Part shown: positions 1 to 10,684 of the stretch, piece after piece
How positions within the stretch are numbered: position 1 is the first letter of the stretch
Layout: every line of letters starts with the position of its first letter
From: Chrysomallon squamiferum
Lineage: Eukaryota > Mollusca > Gastropoda > Neomphalida > Peltospiridae
DNA: 64,000 bases
Assembly (NCBI GenBank): GCA_012295275.1
Contig: CM022679.1
Coordinates: 882,775-946,774, forward strand
Direction of reading: 5' to 3'
The notes under the pieces: generated by a model
The model's database searches: none
What the model saw: only the letters and a program-made list of their open reading frames with translations
What the model was told of the DNA's origin: nothing
Program-made: the position numbers and the translations under genes

Positions 1-1006
1 GTGTTGGTGTTTGCAGGTTTGGAGATGGGTACACTGTGTGTTAATGAGAGTGTTTGTTTGCAGGTTTGGAGATGGGTACACTGTGTGTTTATGTGAGTGT
101 TGGTGTTTGCAGGTTTGGAGATGGGTACACTGTGTGTTTATGTGAGTGTTTGTTTGCAGGTTTGGAGATGGGTACACTGTGTGTTTATGTGAGTGTTGGT
201 GTTTGCAGGTTTGGAGATGGGTACACTGTGTGTTTATGAGAGTGTTTGTTTGCAGGTTTGGAGATGGGTACACTGTGTGTTTATGTGAGTGTTTGTTTGC
301 AGGTTTGGAGATGGGTACTCTATGTGTTAATGAGAGTGTTGGTGTTTGCAGGTTTGGAGATGGGTACATTGTGTGTTAATGAGAGTGTTTGTTTGCAGGT
401 TTGGAGATGGGTACACTGTGTGTTTATGTGAGTGTTGGTGTTTGCAGGTTTGGAGATGGGTACACTGTGTGTTTATGTGAGTGTTGGTGTTTGCAGGTTT
501 GGAGATGGGTACACTGTGTGTTAATGAGAGTGTTTGTTTTTCAGGTTTGGAGATGGGTACACTGTGTGTTTATGTGAGTGTTGGTGTTTGCAGGTTTGGA
601 GATGGGTACACTGTGTGTTTATGTGAGTGTTGGTGTTTGCAGGTTTGGAGATGGGTACACTGTGTGTTTATGTGAGTGTTGGTGTTTGCAGGTTTGGAGA
701 TGGGTACACTGTGTGTTTATGTGAGTGTTGGTGTTTGCAGGTTTGGAGATGGGTACACTGTGTGTTTATGTGAGTGTTGGTGTTTGCAGGTTTGGAGATG
801 GGTACACTGTGTGTTTATGTGAGTGTTGGTGTTTGCAGGTTTGGAGATGGGTACACTGTGTGTTTATGTGAGTGTTGGTGTTTGCAGGTTTGGAGATGGG
901 TACACTGTGTGTTTATGTGAGTGTTGGTGTTTGCAGGTTTGGAGATGGGTACTCTATGTGTTAATGAGAGTGTTGGTGTTTGCAGGTTTGGAGATGGGTA
1001 CACTGT
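1..1006 (+). repeat. Minisatellite of 47-50 bp units containing an ABCA 3' splice site and exon start
   Basis: There are 21 tandem copies, whose exon-like GTTTGG starts lie at 17, 64, 113, 160, 209, 256, 303, 352, 399, 448, 497, 544, 594, 643, 692, 741, 790, 839, 888, 937 and 986. Each unit carries tttgcag| followed by the first 22 nt of the ABCA exon, which encodes RFGDGYT, then a short intron-like tail (tgagtgttggtg). The last copy is the true exon start at 986. Units of 49 bp shift the frame from copy to copy. The array also begins at base 1, so its left edge is not seen. Confidence 0.97.
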
Positions 1007-2291
1007 GGTGATGCACATTCAAGGCTTGTCTAACCAGAGATTCAGTGTTGAACATTTGTTCTTGTCTCGATTCCCTGGAGCATCAGTCAAGGTCAGTTCA
1101 GATGAAGCGCTGGAGGTGAGTTTTCTTTTCAAAGTTTCAGGCTGCTGCTTCCTCCTCGCACACCTTTTCCCACCTTGTTTGCTGCTCACCTGTGTTGTTG
1201 TTTGTGGTGAGTCCGTTCAAACGTTTCTAATCTTCTGCAGTTGAAGGTAGGTAGGAAAGGAAGAAAAGAAAATCTTCTTTTTTTTTTCAGTTCCTTACAA
1301 ATCATTATGATCATCTCTCATAAAAAAAAAATCAGTTCTTTTTGTCATCAACGGTGACATTTTCAACTGATTCATTACCCAGACTGAAAATCCAAACATT
1401 TCAAAATGACATTTTTAATAAATCATTGTTGTTTGATAGAATCGTATCACAAACCTGTTTTACTTACTGCAGCAGTATCATGTAAGATATCTGTCAAAAA
1501 GCATTGGTAGGTTCTTCCCTGGATCTGGGTAGGTCTGTATTAAAACAATGTATCAGCTGTATTGATTAATAAAAGAAAACCCTCTAACATGTTTCCTTTC
1601 TCATCTGCTTTTTAATTTTGTGGTCAAATAACAATTAAATAAACACTTATTGTGAGTGCATTGAATAAAATGTTTCACTTGAATCAAATGAAATCCTTTT
1701 CAAAGTGAGTCATTAGCATTTGTTGTTCAAACACTTTAGGAATGGGTTGTACACAGTTGTAAGTTTCACTGTAACATACAGTGGAGGTGTACAATACAAA
1801 AGTAAAATGAATAGTAAACAAAAAATATATAATGATTGTTAATCTTTTATTGTACGAACACAGTATTCATGTTATTATGTTTTATGTAAATAATACTGTG
1901 TGTTTTATGTATTGCCTGGCATGTTTTACATAGTTTCTATCATACTACTGATCTGGAAACATTAATAATTTATCATGTTCAAAACAGTATTTATGATGTT
2001 GCTGTGGAAACTGCTTCCTTTATCTTAACTGTACACACTGATAAACAAATCAATGATATATTTATATGTTGGTTCAGAAATATGAAGTCTCCTTTAAGAT
2101 TTCTTTTTAATTTCATTCCTTACCATTTCTATGTACACAGCTTTACACTGTACTTTGTTTTGGCCATACTAAATTGTTAAAATCTTGGCATGCATAAACA
2201 GATTTAGTTATATCTGAAAGGAAAATGAATATTTCTAAATCATAATACATATATGTATGTATGTATGTATGTGTGTATATATATCTATATC

Positions 2292-2324
<33 letters not shown>

Positions 2325-3885
2325 CTATATAATTATATTAGTTTAATTTAGCATGTAGATTATGTAATCCATTCTGAATAATTTAAGAGGATTTTTATAA
2401 TGAAGTTGATTTTATGTATTTTTTTTTAAGCTATTTTGAATTTATTGAGTTTATTAAATATATGTATTTATGAAGTAATTTATTGTGAAATTATTTTGAA
2501 ATTATTAAGTAATATATTTGTAACTGATGGTGAAATTACAATGAAGTTTTTGTGTTATATTTAAGACTGATAATGATGTGTTTGTGTTATATTTAAGACT
2601 GACAATGATGTTACTTTCAGGGTGAACATCAGACAGTGATGGAAGTAAGCATTCCCCGGGGGGTAACCTCTGTGGCTGAGCTGTTTTCTATCCTGGAACA
2701 GGCCGAAAGAGAGGGCCACATAAGTTACTACTCTCTCTCACAGACAACACTTGATTCAGTTAGTTATCTTTTTCTGATTACAATACACACAAGTTACTAC
2801 TTTCTCTCACAGACAACACTTAATTCAGTTAGTGGTCTTTTTCTGTTTACAATACACACAAGTTACTACTCTCTCTCACAGACAACACTTGATTCAGTTA
2901 GTTATCTTTTTTTGATTACAATACACACAAGTTACTACTTTCTCACAGACAACACTTGATTCAGTTAGTGGTCTTTTTCTGATTACAATACACACAAGTT
3001 ACTACTTTCTCTCACAGACAACACTTGATTCAGTTAGTGGTCTTTTTCTGATTACAATACACACAAGTTACTACTCTCTCTCACAGACAACACTTGATTC
3101 AGTTAGTTATCTTTTTTTGATTACAATACACACAAGTTACTACTTTCTCACAGACAACACTTGATTCAGTTAGTGGTCTTTTTCTGATTACAATACACAC
3201 AAGTTACTACTTTCTCTCACAGACAACACTTGATTCAGTTAGTGGTCTTTTTCTGATTACAATACACACAAGTTACTACTTTCTCTCACAGACAACACTT
3301 GATTCAGTTAGTGGTCTTTTTCTGATTACAATACACACAAGTTACTACTTTCTCTCACAGACAACACTTGATTCAGTGGTCTTTTTCTGATTATAATATA
3401 CACAAGTTTCATAGATTGTCATCTTTTAAATTCTAAATATAATATGCATGTCAGTTATTCCTCTTAAGACTGAATTCATTTAGTCATCTTTCACTATTAG
3501 TTACTCAACACATGTAAATTACATGGTATAGGATGTGACATTGATTGTGTTTGTTTATATCATGTCAACCATCCCAATTTGCTTCCTTAGTTCATGATTC
3601 AGTTATAAAACATGATACTGTTTTGTACTTCAGGTTTTTCTCAGCTTTGCCCATCTGCAGGCAGACCCTGATGTCATTGACCAGGGATCTGATGATTCTA
3701 TTTTCACTGACCAATCACAGACCTTGAAAGTCCCTGCATTCTCCAATCAGATTTACTCTTACACCAATCCTCAGTTTGCCTGTGGTCCTGATGACATCAT
3801 TATTCTTGAGCAGAAGTCAGACAACTTGGAGTATATCCCAGATCGCTACACTGACTCTGAAGGCAGAATGTCTGTGAAAATGTAG
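986..3885 (+). CDS. ABCA3-like ABC transporter, C-terminal part (last three exons, 5' partial)
   Basis: Exons: 986-1091 (or to 1115), 2621-2758, 3634-3885 with stop TAG at 3883. The product is the end of a full-size subfamily A ABC transporter, a membrane ATP-driven lipid exporter. What is visible is the region after the second nucleotide-binding domain: RFGDGYTVV, then FPG..., EHQ, LFSILEQA, the conserved YSLSQTTLDSVF block and FLSFAHLQ, which is closest to ABCA3 (FLSFAHLQ, FPG...EHQ). A tail of about 70 residues follows, rich in D/S/Y (NLEYIPDRY). Exon 1 begins in phase 1 after CAG at 983-985; earlier exons are off the window. Two in-frame donors occur: AAG|gtcagt (1091) gives a gap-free match to ABCA3, while GAG|gtgagt (1115) is the stronger site and adds 8 residues. 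Both introns carry minisatellites made of the adjacent junctions. Family is certain; the ABCA3 assignment is inference. Confidence 0.88.
1116..2620 (+). other. ABCA intron (first in window), AT-rich with a TATG/TG microsatellite
   Basis: Intron between the first two visible exons (1092-2620 if the upstream donor is used). It has AT-rich unique sequence, a compound TATG/TA/TG microsatellite at about 2245-2330, and a two-copy 32-bp tandem duplication at 2551-2614 (tgtgttatatttaagactga in both) ending just before the acceptor ttactttcag. No other gene is visible. Confidence 0.75.
2722..3390 (+). repeat. 69-bp minisatellite containing the ABCA exon end and 5' splice site
   Basis: Ten copies; ACAACACTTGA occurs at 2744, 2813, 2882, 2949, 3018, 3087, 3154, 3223, 3292 and 3361. 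Spacing follows 69, 69, 67 nt, giving a higher-order period of 205 nt. The first copy is the 3' end of the coding exon (YSLSQTTLDS). Each unit holds tctctcacag, then 15 coding-like bases, then the donor-like gttagt. Bases 2744-2948 read in frame with the exon; the fourth copy lacks 2 nt and breaks the frame. Confidence 0.97.
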
Positions 3886-6800
3886 ACTGTGGACCACTGT
3901 TTCGTGTCTCCTTGTTATTTTAGAGACTTGCATTAAAATTAAACATGAAAACAATAGTGACTGGTTGAATACCAAAAATATTACATGCATTAAAATAAAA
4001 AAAATTAAAATTAAAATTTAAATAATAATAGTAATAATAATAATAAAAAATAAATGAATAAATAATAATAATAATAATAAACCCTGGTTTTACTGATATC
4101 ACTGTAACTATTATAAATTTTTACTTGTTAATTTCTGGAGAAAAGTTGAGTGTATTGTGAAATAAATAAACAAATAAAAATTAAATAGATTTTAGAGTAT
4201 CTAAAATAAATAAAATTAGAAAATTTTAAATAAACAATTTGGTATTTAATAAATAAAGAAATATTTTTGTAAAAGAATTATAAATTTTGTTAAATAGTAT
4301 GAAATGATTTATGAACATTACAAAACTATTAACAGATGTTTACTGTTATATTCTGTTTAATGACTCATTCTAACTGTGATGAAAAAATATTTATTTTTAT
4401 TTTATTTATGCAGCTGGATTTGGTTGATGTAGTACATGTTTGTTGTTGTATATTAACTGAAGTAATTCAGGTGTCAGATTGTGTTTATGCCACCTGCAAA
4501 AAATCATTCACTTATACTCTTTGTGAATTTCTTTTTCTTTTCTTTTTTAAAAAGTTTTTACTATTAAAAGCCCATCATTTTTCTTTTAAATGAAATACAA
4601 ATAATGGAAACCTGCCAACAACATTCAAAGTTAGTGCAGTATAAAGAGGAGCTCAGTTCAGTTTTAAAAATATTTCCTTTGTCTTACCTCACTGTTACAG
4701 AATATCATTACAGCACTCTTGGAAAGGTTTTTGAAATTTTTATATTTTTATATTTTTTATATTTTCACCAACAGAACTGACACATTTTGGTGGAATTGGT
4801 CACTCATGTAGTTAAATATAGGTACTTCCACTGTAAAATATATTTTTATGTATTGTCTATTCATAGATCTTGTTTTTTAACTAAATGCAAGATACTCTCT
4901 TTAATTTTAGAAAACTTCTGAACAGACAAACTTAATACAGATGTTTCTTAAAAATATGCTTACTGTGATGAAATTCTTATTTACAAATAATTTTGAAATG
5001 TTTTATTTATTTTTGTATGCCTTAGAAATTTTAATTTTTTTATATAAAAGGGCATTTTTGATACATATATACTGTAAAGTGTGAGAAAGAGAAAAAAAAC
5101 CCACATTGTTTGGTCTTGGAATGGCATTATTAATTTTGTATTGGACATTACAGAATTAAGTGACATTAATATTTATTAATAGCTGTGCTGGAACCAATGT
5201 ACTTTAAAAGATTTAAGTTGGCTGATTGTGTTTTTGTAAGTTTTGTTTGAAAATGTTTTCATTCACATCTTTTCAAACAGAATAAATTCCACTCTTTAAT
5301 TTGTGAGTAAAATTAGTGTTTTCAAAAATCTGTCTCTTCTGTCTCGTCTCCATGTTTCATGTTATAGTTCAATTTTTTAATTTTTTTTTTTTTACATTAA
5401 AAATGTTTCTATTTAAAAATATTTTTTGCATTCAATATTGAACTAATTTCCGTTTTGTGTTAAGTGAATATACTGAAATATGTTAGTTATCATAGTAACC
5501 ATATCTTGTGTGATAGCTAATATACATTATTATTTATGTGTATTCAGCCCCTGACTTTAAAATGTTGATATTCTCTCACACAGACAACCACAGAATGTTT
5601 GGTATCCACACAAATGCTGGATCTTCTTGGTCATTACATATGATCACAAATGTCCTTATTACGTATTGTGTCTTTTATATATTATTAAATCAGGACAGTC
5701 CAAGCATGTCATAGAGTGGTCAGCCAGTTAAGTCTTATTATCAAAAACTGATCAGAATAATAATACTAATAGTACTACTACTACTACTACTACTACTAAT
5801 AGTACTATTACTACAACTACTACTACTACTAATAATAATAGTAATACTATTATTAATAGTACTACTATTGTTACTACTACTACTAATAAAACAATTTAAG
5901 GAAGGAAAAAAAAAAATGGCATAGATCCTCTGTAACCATCCAAATATTCTTCATCCTGGCTGTCCATTATTTCAAATTATTTTTATATGTTTTTTTAATT
6001 ATAGAATATTTAACTATACATTTATATATATATCTATATATGACAGTTTAATATTTTTATGTTTATTTATATATATAAAACAAACTTTGCATAATAAATA
6101 TTTATAATCTTTGTTATTGAAAGTTTGAATTAATGCATCAAATGTTATTTTTCTTTATCATGTTTTTGTTTTTAGTTAATTTGATTACAAGCAGAAAAAA
6201 AAACAAGAAGAAAAATTCATTACTTTTGTCTTTTTGTTATATAAGTGCACACATTGTTTCATATGTAACTTTTGGTTTTTTGCACTGAAAATAATTTTTG
6301 CTGGACTATTAAAAGCAGCACTGATGTTTCATAGTTTTAATTGGTGCAAAACTTTTAAACAAATAAAATAAAAAAATGTTTAAAAATGGAAATTAATAAA
6401 TTTCATGAATAAAAATTGTAATGAATTTGAGAGGGCTGAGTTGTGATTTTTATTTCTTCATTAATGTCCCAGGATTTTAAAAATATATATATATACTGAG
6501 TAACCAAATGTTTTTGTTTTACTTATTTTGTATACAGCAAAAATAACTTTCACAAATTAAATGGAACAGAGGGCAATTCTAGAACTCAGAGGATCAAATC
6601 TCCACAGGGTATTTTCTAGTAAGTATCATGTGTTAAATATCACAGTAAATAACCAGACAGAATTATCACTAGAATAATAATGCGTATTGTGTATGCTTTC
6701 ATGGCACTAGCAAAAAAGTAAAATTATTATTTTCTAAGAGTGGCTCTCTAATATTTTATCTGTACAGATGTCACAAACTTCATTTAATAACCATTACTGG

Positions 6801-6949
6801 CATGTGCTGATGTTAAAACAATGATGTCTCTTTTAAATGTAGATCTGAATGCATGTGGTAAATTTCCAGTTTAAGAATGTAACTAAATATACAAATATTT
6901 GCCTGAATATACAAAAATGAAGATCTTCATTTTCCATAACCAGATTTAT
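3886..6949. other. Intergenic, convergent ABCA and TYW3 3' ends
   Basis: 3' UTR of the ABCA gene, then AT-rich DNA with AAT-type runs at 4020-4080 and an ACT/AAT microsatellite at 5755-5890. Many A/T homopolymers. The ORFs here are short, AT-biased and not conserved-looking. No RNA gene or transposon was recognised. Confidence 0.7.
5755..5890. repeat. Compound (ACT)n/(AAT)n microsatellite
   Basis: Runs of actactact interrupted by aataat and tattaata over about 135 bp in the ABCA-TYW3 intergenic space. Confidence 0.9.
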
Positions 6950-8983
6950 TCATGTGTCATCTGAAAGGAAGAAACACTGAGCAAAGGCATCTTCTATGTT
7001 GATGTCACTGAGGGATTCATTTGGTTCATGATGAGATTGCTCAATCTCAGAATGTGACTGTTTTGATTCATGATGAGATTGCTCAATCTCAGAATGTGAC
7101 TGTTTTGATTCATGATGAGATTGCTCAATCTCAGAATGTGACTGTTTTGATTCATGATGAGAGTGCTCAATCTCAGAATACGACTGTTTTGATTCATGAT
7201 GTGTTTCTCCTGAGAGTTTCAATTCTGAGTCAACAGATGTGAGTGAAGCTTGTGTAGTTAAATCAACCATTTTATCTTTAACCACATCAACACTGTTATC
7301 AACACTCAAACATGAATCAGCAGAATTGAAATGTTTCTCAGTCTGCAAGTCACTGCTGGATGGTTTGTGTTTTTGTTGTTTAAATCTTTTGCTGATTTCT
7401 ACATCTGACATATCTGGTTCTGATGACTCTATCATTCTAATAAAATTATCAAAAAATCTGTAAAAAGAAAAAACAAATTTGTATATAGTTCACAAGCAAG
7501 AAGTATTTAAAAAATAAATAAATAAATAAAAGCAAATTAAAAATGAATAATAAAAAGATAATAAATTATTTACTTAAATATTTTAAAGTAAATTACTAAA
7601 AACTATTAAAAAATTTGTAAGAAATAAAAACAGTGTAAAATATACCTATAATATAAATTCCACAAATCTTAAGAATAACTGATCACATAATTTAAACAAA
7701 AATTCTTAAATGTAAAAAACAAATCTACTAATGTACAAAATAATAATAATAATAAAGAGAAATGAAATGCAAATAAAAAATTAAAAAGAAATGAAAACCT
7801 ATTTTAAGCAGCTGATACAACAGAAAACATGAAAATAAAGTAATTTAACAAAACAACTGAAAAACATTAACCTGTCAATTCTTTTACTGTTTTCTTTCAT
7901 TTTCTTGTTTGCACAGTCCACTAAAAATTCCAAATACTGAAAGATATTTGATAAGAGAATACATATTAACAGTTGTACACAAAACAAAAAAAATGAATTC
8001 ATAAATTCTAATACTGAGGTCAAAAGTTTTTTAAGGTTTGTTTTAGTGTCCTTCCCACAGTCAGTAAATATTAGATATACTGAAACAAAACATATGATTA
8101 ATTTACGGGTGTATTAAAAAACGATCTAATTAGATGCCAAAATGCTAATCTTCAAACCCATCTGCAGAGTTCAAAATAGTAAATCATTCTGCTTAACCTT
8201 AAAATGACATCTTCATCATTTTAAAAAAATTTTTTTTTTTTTAAATATTTTTTTTAGAACTCTCAACAGAAATTAAAAATGTTTTATTATTTTCTACACT
8301 GTTTAATTATTTTAAAGTAACTGATTCAATTAATAAAAATTCAAAATAATGAAAAACAGATGTTATTTGCAGTACTTTATTGCTGACAAGAATCTCTCCT
8401 CTGCATGATAATGGGACTTCCAGCATATGTGTGCTTCTCACTGCCTAGAACAAGAAAATTAGTTCCAAATTTAAAAAAATAAATAAATATAAATAAATAA
8501 ATAAATAAATAAATAACTGGAAAGTTGTTATTCATCAAATATTTAATATACTTCTTTGAAATCAGTTAAATAAAAACTTTCTCGTAATTTAAGTCTTAAA
8601 TGTGAAATAAACCAGTGCCTTTAATAATAGTAATTAAAAAATAATCCAAACAGCATGTTAGTATTAACTTCTGTCATTGAATATCAACAGTTGTAATATT
8701 TATTGCTTACCATTATGATTTTTCCTTTGTTGCCAACACTGATTCCTGAATTCCTTAAACCAGATGCAACAGCAACTGAATGCTGAAAAAAAAAAAATAA
8801 TAATAATAATAATAATAATAAATGGAAAATATACTAAAATAAATAAATATATAAAATGTCAATAAGCAAATAAAAAACCAAATAAATAAAAAATATAAAA
8901 ATAAATAAATAATTAAATATAATCTAAGCATTTACACCACAAAAAAGTAAATGATTAAATATATCAATCATTTATGGTACCAA

Positions 8984-9030
<47 letters not shown>

Positions 9031-9473
9031 ATATAATCTCAAATAAAACAGTAAATAAATAAAAATTAATGTTTTATATTTATTTTTAATGACACAACTT
9101 ACCAACTTGCGAGCATGTTGGATATTTCTGCACTGAATGTGTAAAATGAGTGGTTCAAATTTGAAAACAGCTTCTCCTGTTAATCCATTCAAACTTGCAG
9201 TCTGAAAACACAAATCAGAAGAGGGTAAGTAGGTTCAAACGACTTTAATGATGTTATTATTATCTTTATTTGTATTTTATTTTTTTCAACATTTACATAC
9301 AGAACAAAAAGAACAAAACATATAAGATTGTATCTACATAACAATTTTAAGAATATACAGAGAACTGATTTTTGTTTTTTATTTAAGAAATAAAAAACAA
9401 AAAGAATAAAATGTAAGATTGTATCTAGAGAGGTATTAAAAAAGAAAACTAATTATTTTTATTATTACTAATT

Positions 9474-9504
<31 letters not shown>

Positions 9505-10310
9505 TACCACTACTATTACTGTTGCATATGCAACATAGTACTTGAAATGATATATAAAAGTGAAAGAGAAATATTACACAAGAATGTAACAATAAGTTAC
9601 CAATTCACTCATTTCAATGCAGTCATGTGATGTAAACAGCCAATGACAACCTTTCTTTTTCACTGAATCATCTGCATTCTGTAGTAAAAGAAAACAATTT
9701 TTGTTTGTCAATTTTTTTTAAAGAATTAACTGTATGTTAAATGTATTTTTCTTATAATTGTGTCATATTAATCTTAATATATGCTGCTAAATTATATAAA
9801 TACTGTAGTACACGGAGTTATCATATACACAATACTGAAAGACACTTGTATGAAAACATAATGCACTGACCAATATATTATACAATCACGTCCATTATAC
9901 TCCCACAGAATTTCCAATAGCCAATATACACCCACGTGCACTTATTACTAATAATATTAATACAGAATACACACAGGTAACTAACTAATTAGCTGGTTTC
10001 AGATAATCAAAGAATCATTTCTAGTTGTTTAATGATGCTTTAACTACAGATTATGAGAATTATGTATTGTGTAACGTCTTATTGTCAATATACGAAATAT
10101 CTATCTATCTACAAATGCATTTTGTTTTTTAAAACTTACATTCTGAAAAATAAGTATTCTTCCAGAACACGAACTTGTTGTGAAGTAGTGTTTTTGTTTA
10201 TTAATAAACTCCACAAGATTCTTAATAGAACTATCCACCGAGCCTTTCCTGCTTAAATCTAAACCCGATAAAGTGCTTTCTTTTTGAATGTCAAATATCA
10301 AAGTGTTCAT
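6950..10310 (-). CDS. TYW3: TYW3, tRNA wybutosine-synthesizing protein 3
   Basis: SAM-dependent methyltransferase of the wybutosine pathway, which modifies G37 of tRNA-Phe. Exons in transcript order: 10310-10140, 9678-9601, 9201-9103, 8782-8711, 8444-8376, 7936-7872, 7457-6950; 353 aa, all phases consistent. The TYW3 domain covers about residues 1-210: DLSRKGSVD, FTTSSCSGRI, KKGCHWLFTSH, FKFEPLILHIQCR, ASGLRNSGISVG, VRSTHMLEVPLS, and FLVDCANKKM near the end. The ATG is preceded by an in-frame TAA. Human TYW3 has 259 aa; the extra length is a hydrophilic tail (about 185-353) with a 14-residue repeat (HHESKQSHSEIEQS) encoded by a 42-bp coding minisatellite. The last exon ends with AATAAA overlapping the stop. 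The neighbour ZDHHC6 is divergent. Very sure of identity. Confidence 0.96.
7025..7200 (-). repeat. In-frame 42-bp coding minisatellite in TYW3
   Basis: Unit starts (ttcatgatgag on the + strand) at 7025, 7067, 7109, 7151 and a partial copy at 7193: four full copies. 42 bp equals 14 codons, so copy-number change keeps the frame. It encodes acidic, His/Ser/Glu-rich repeats in the poorly conserved TYW3 tail. Copies differ by a few substitutions (for example QSYSEIEH in one). Confidence 0.97.
8470..9040. repeat. AAAT and AAT microsatellites in TYW3 introns
   Basis: (AAAT)n at about 8475-8517, (AAT)n at 8788-8822 and a longer (TAAA)n at about 8980-9036, lying in introns 3 and 4 of TYW3. They flank exon 4 (8711-8782) but do not enter it. 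Confidence 0.85.
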
Positions 10311-10684
10311 CTTGAAATTTAGCGTTTACAAATCAGAATATCACAAACTTTATATTAAATTAAATTTTATCCATACAGAGTTATGTCCTCTTCTTCAATT
10401 AAAGGGGAATGATTGGAAGCTTCCGGGTTATATTTATATATTTTTTTTACATTCTCTAAAAAAGAAATAGTAATGAGAGCACACAGTTTATAAACAAAAT
10501 GTTACATTCATATTATTAGTTACTGTTCAACGATATAAATATAAACTCCGATTAGCTATATTTTTTAATTCAGCTAAAGGACATGTGTCTCTGATCAGGT
10601 AGTGATTTCCTGGGTGGAAAGAAGTAAATGAATATTTTGACATAAGTTGACTGAACCGGCCCGTATTGGAATAATTATCTGACC
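10311..10684. promoter_or_regulatory. Bidirectional promoter region between TYW3 and ZDHHC6
   Basis: 374 bp separate the two start codons, which point away from each other. Each gene has an in-frame stop upstream of its ATG inside this gap (TAA for TYW3; TGA at 10652 for ZDHHC6), so neither coding region extends further. No TATA box at a convincing distance was identified. Shared promoter function is inferred from layout. Confidence 0.7.

Noticed and set aside
54-1018. Short frames rich in RFGDGY/GLEMGT
   Set aside because: Shadows of the splice-site minisatellite. Only the final copy is part of a real exon.
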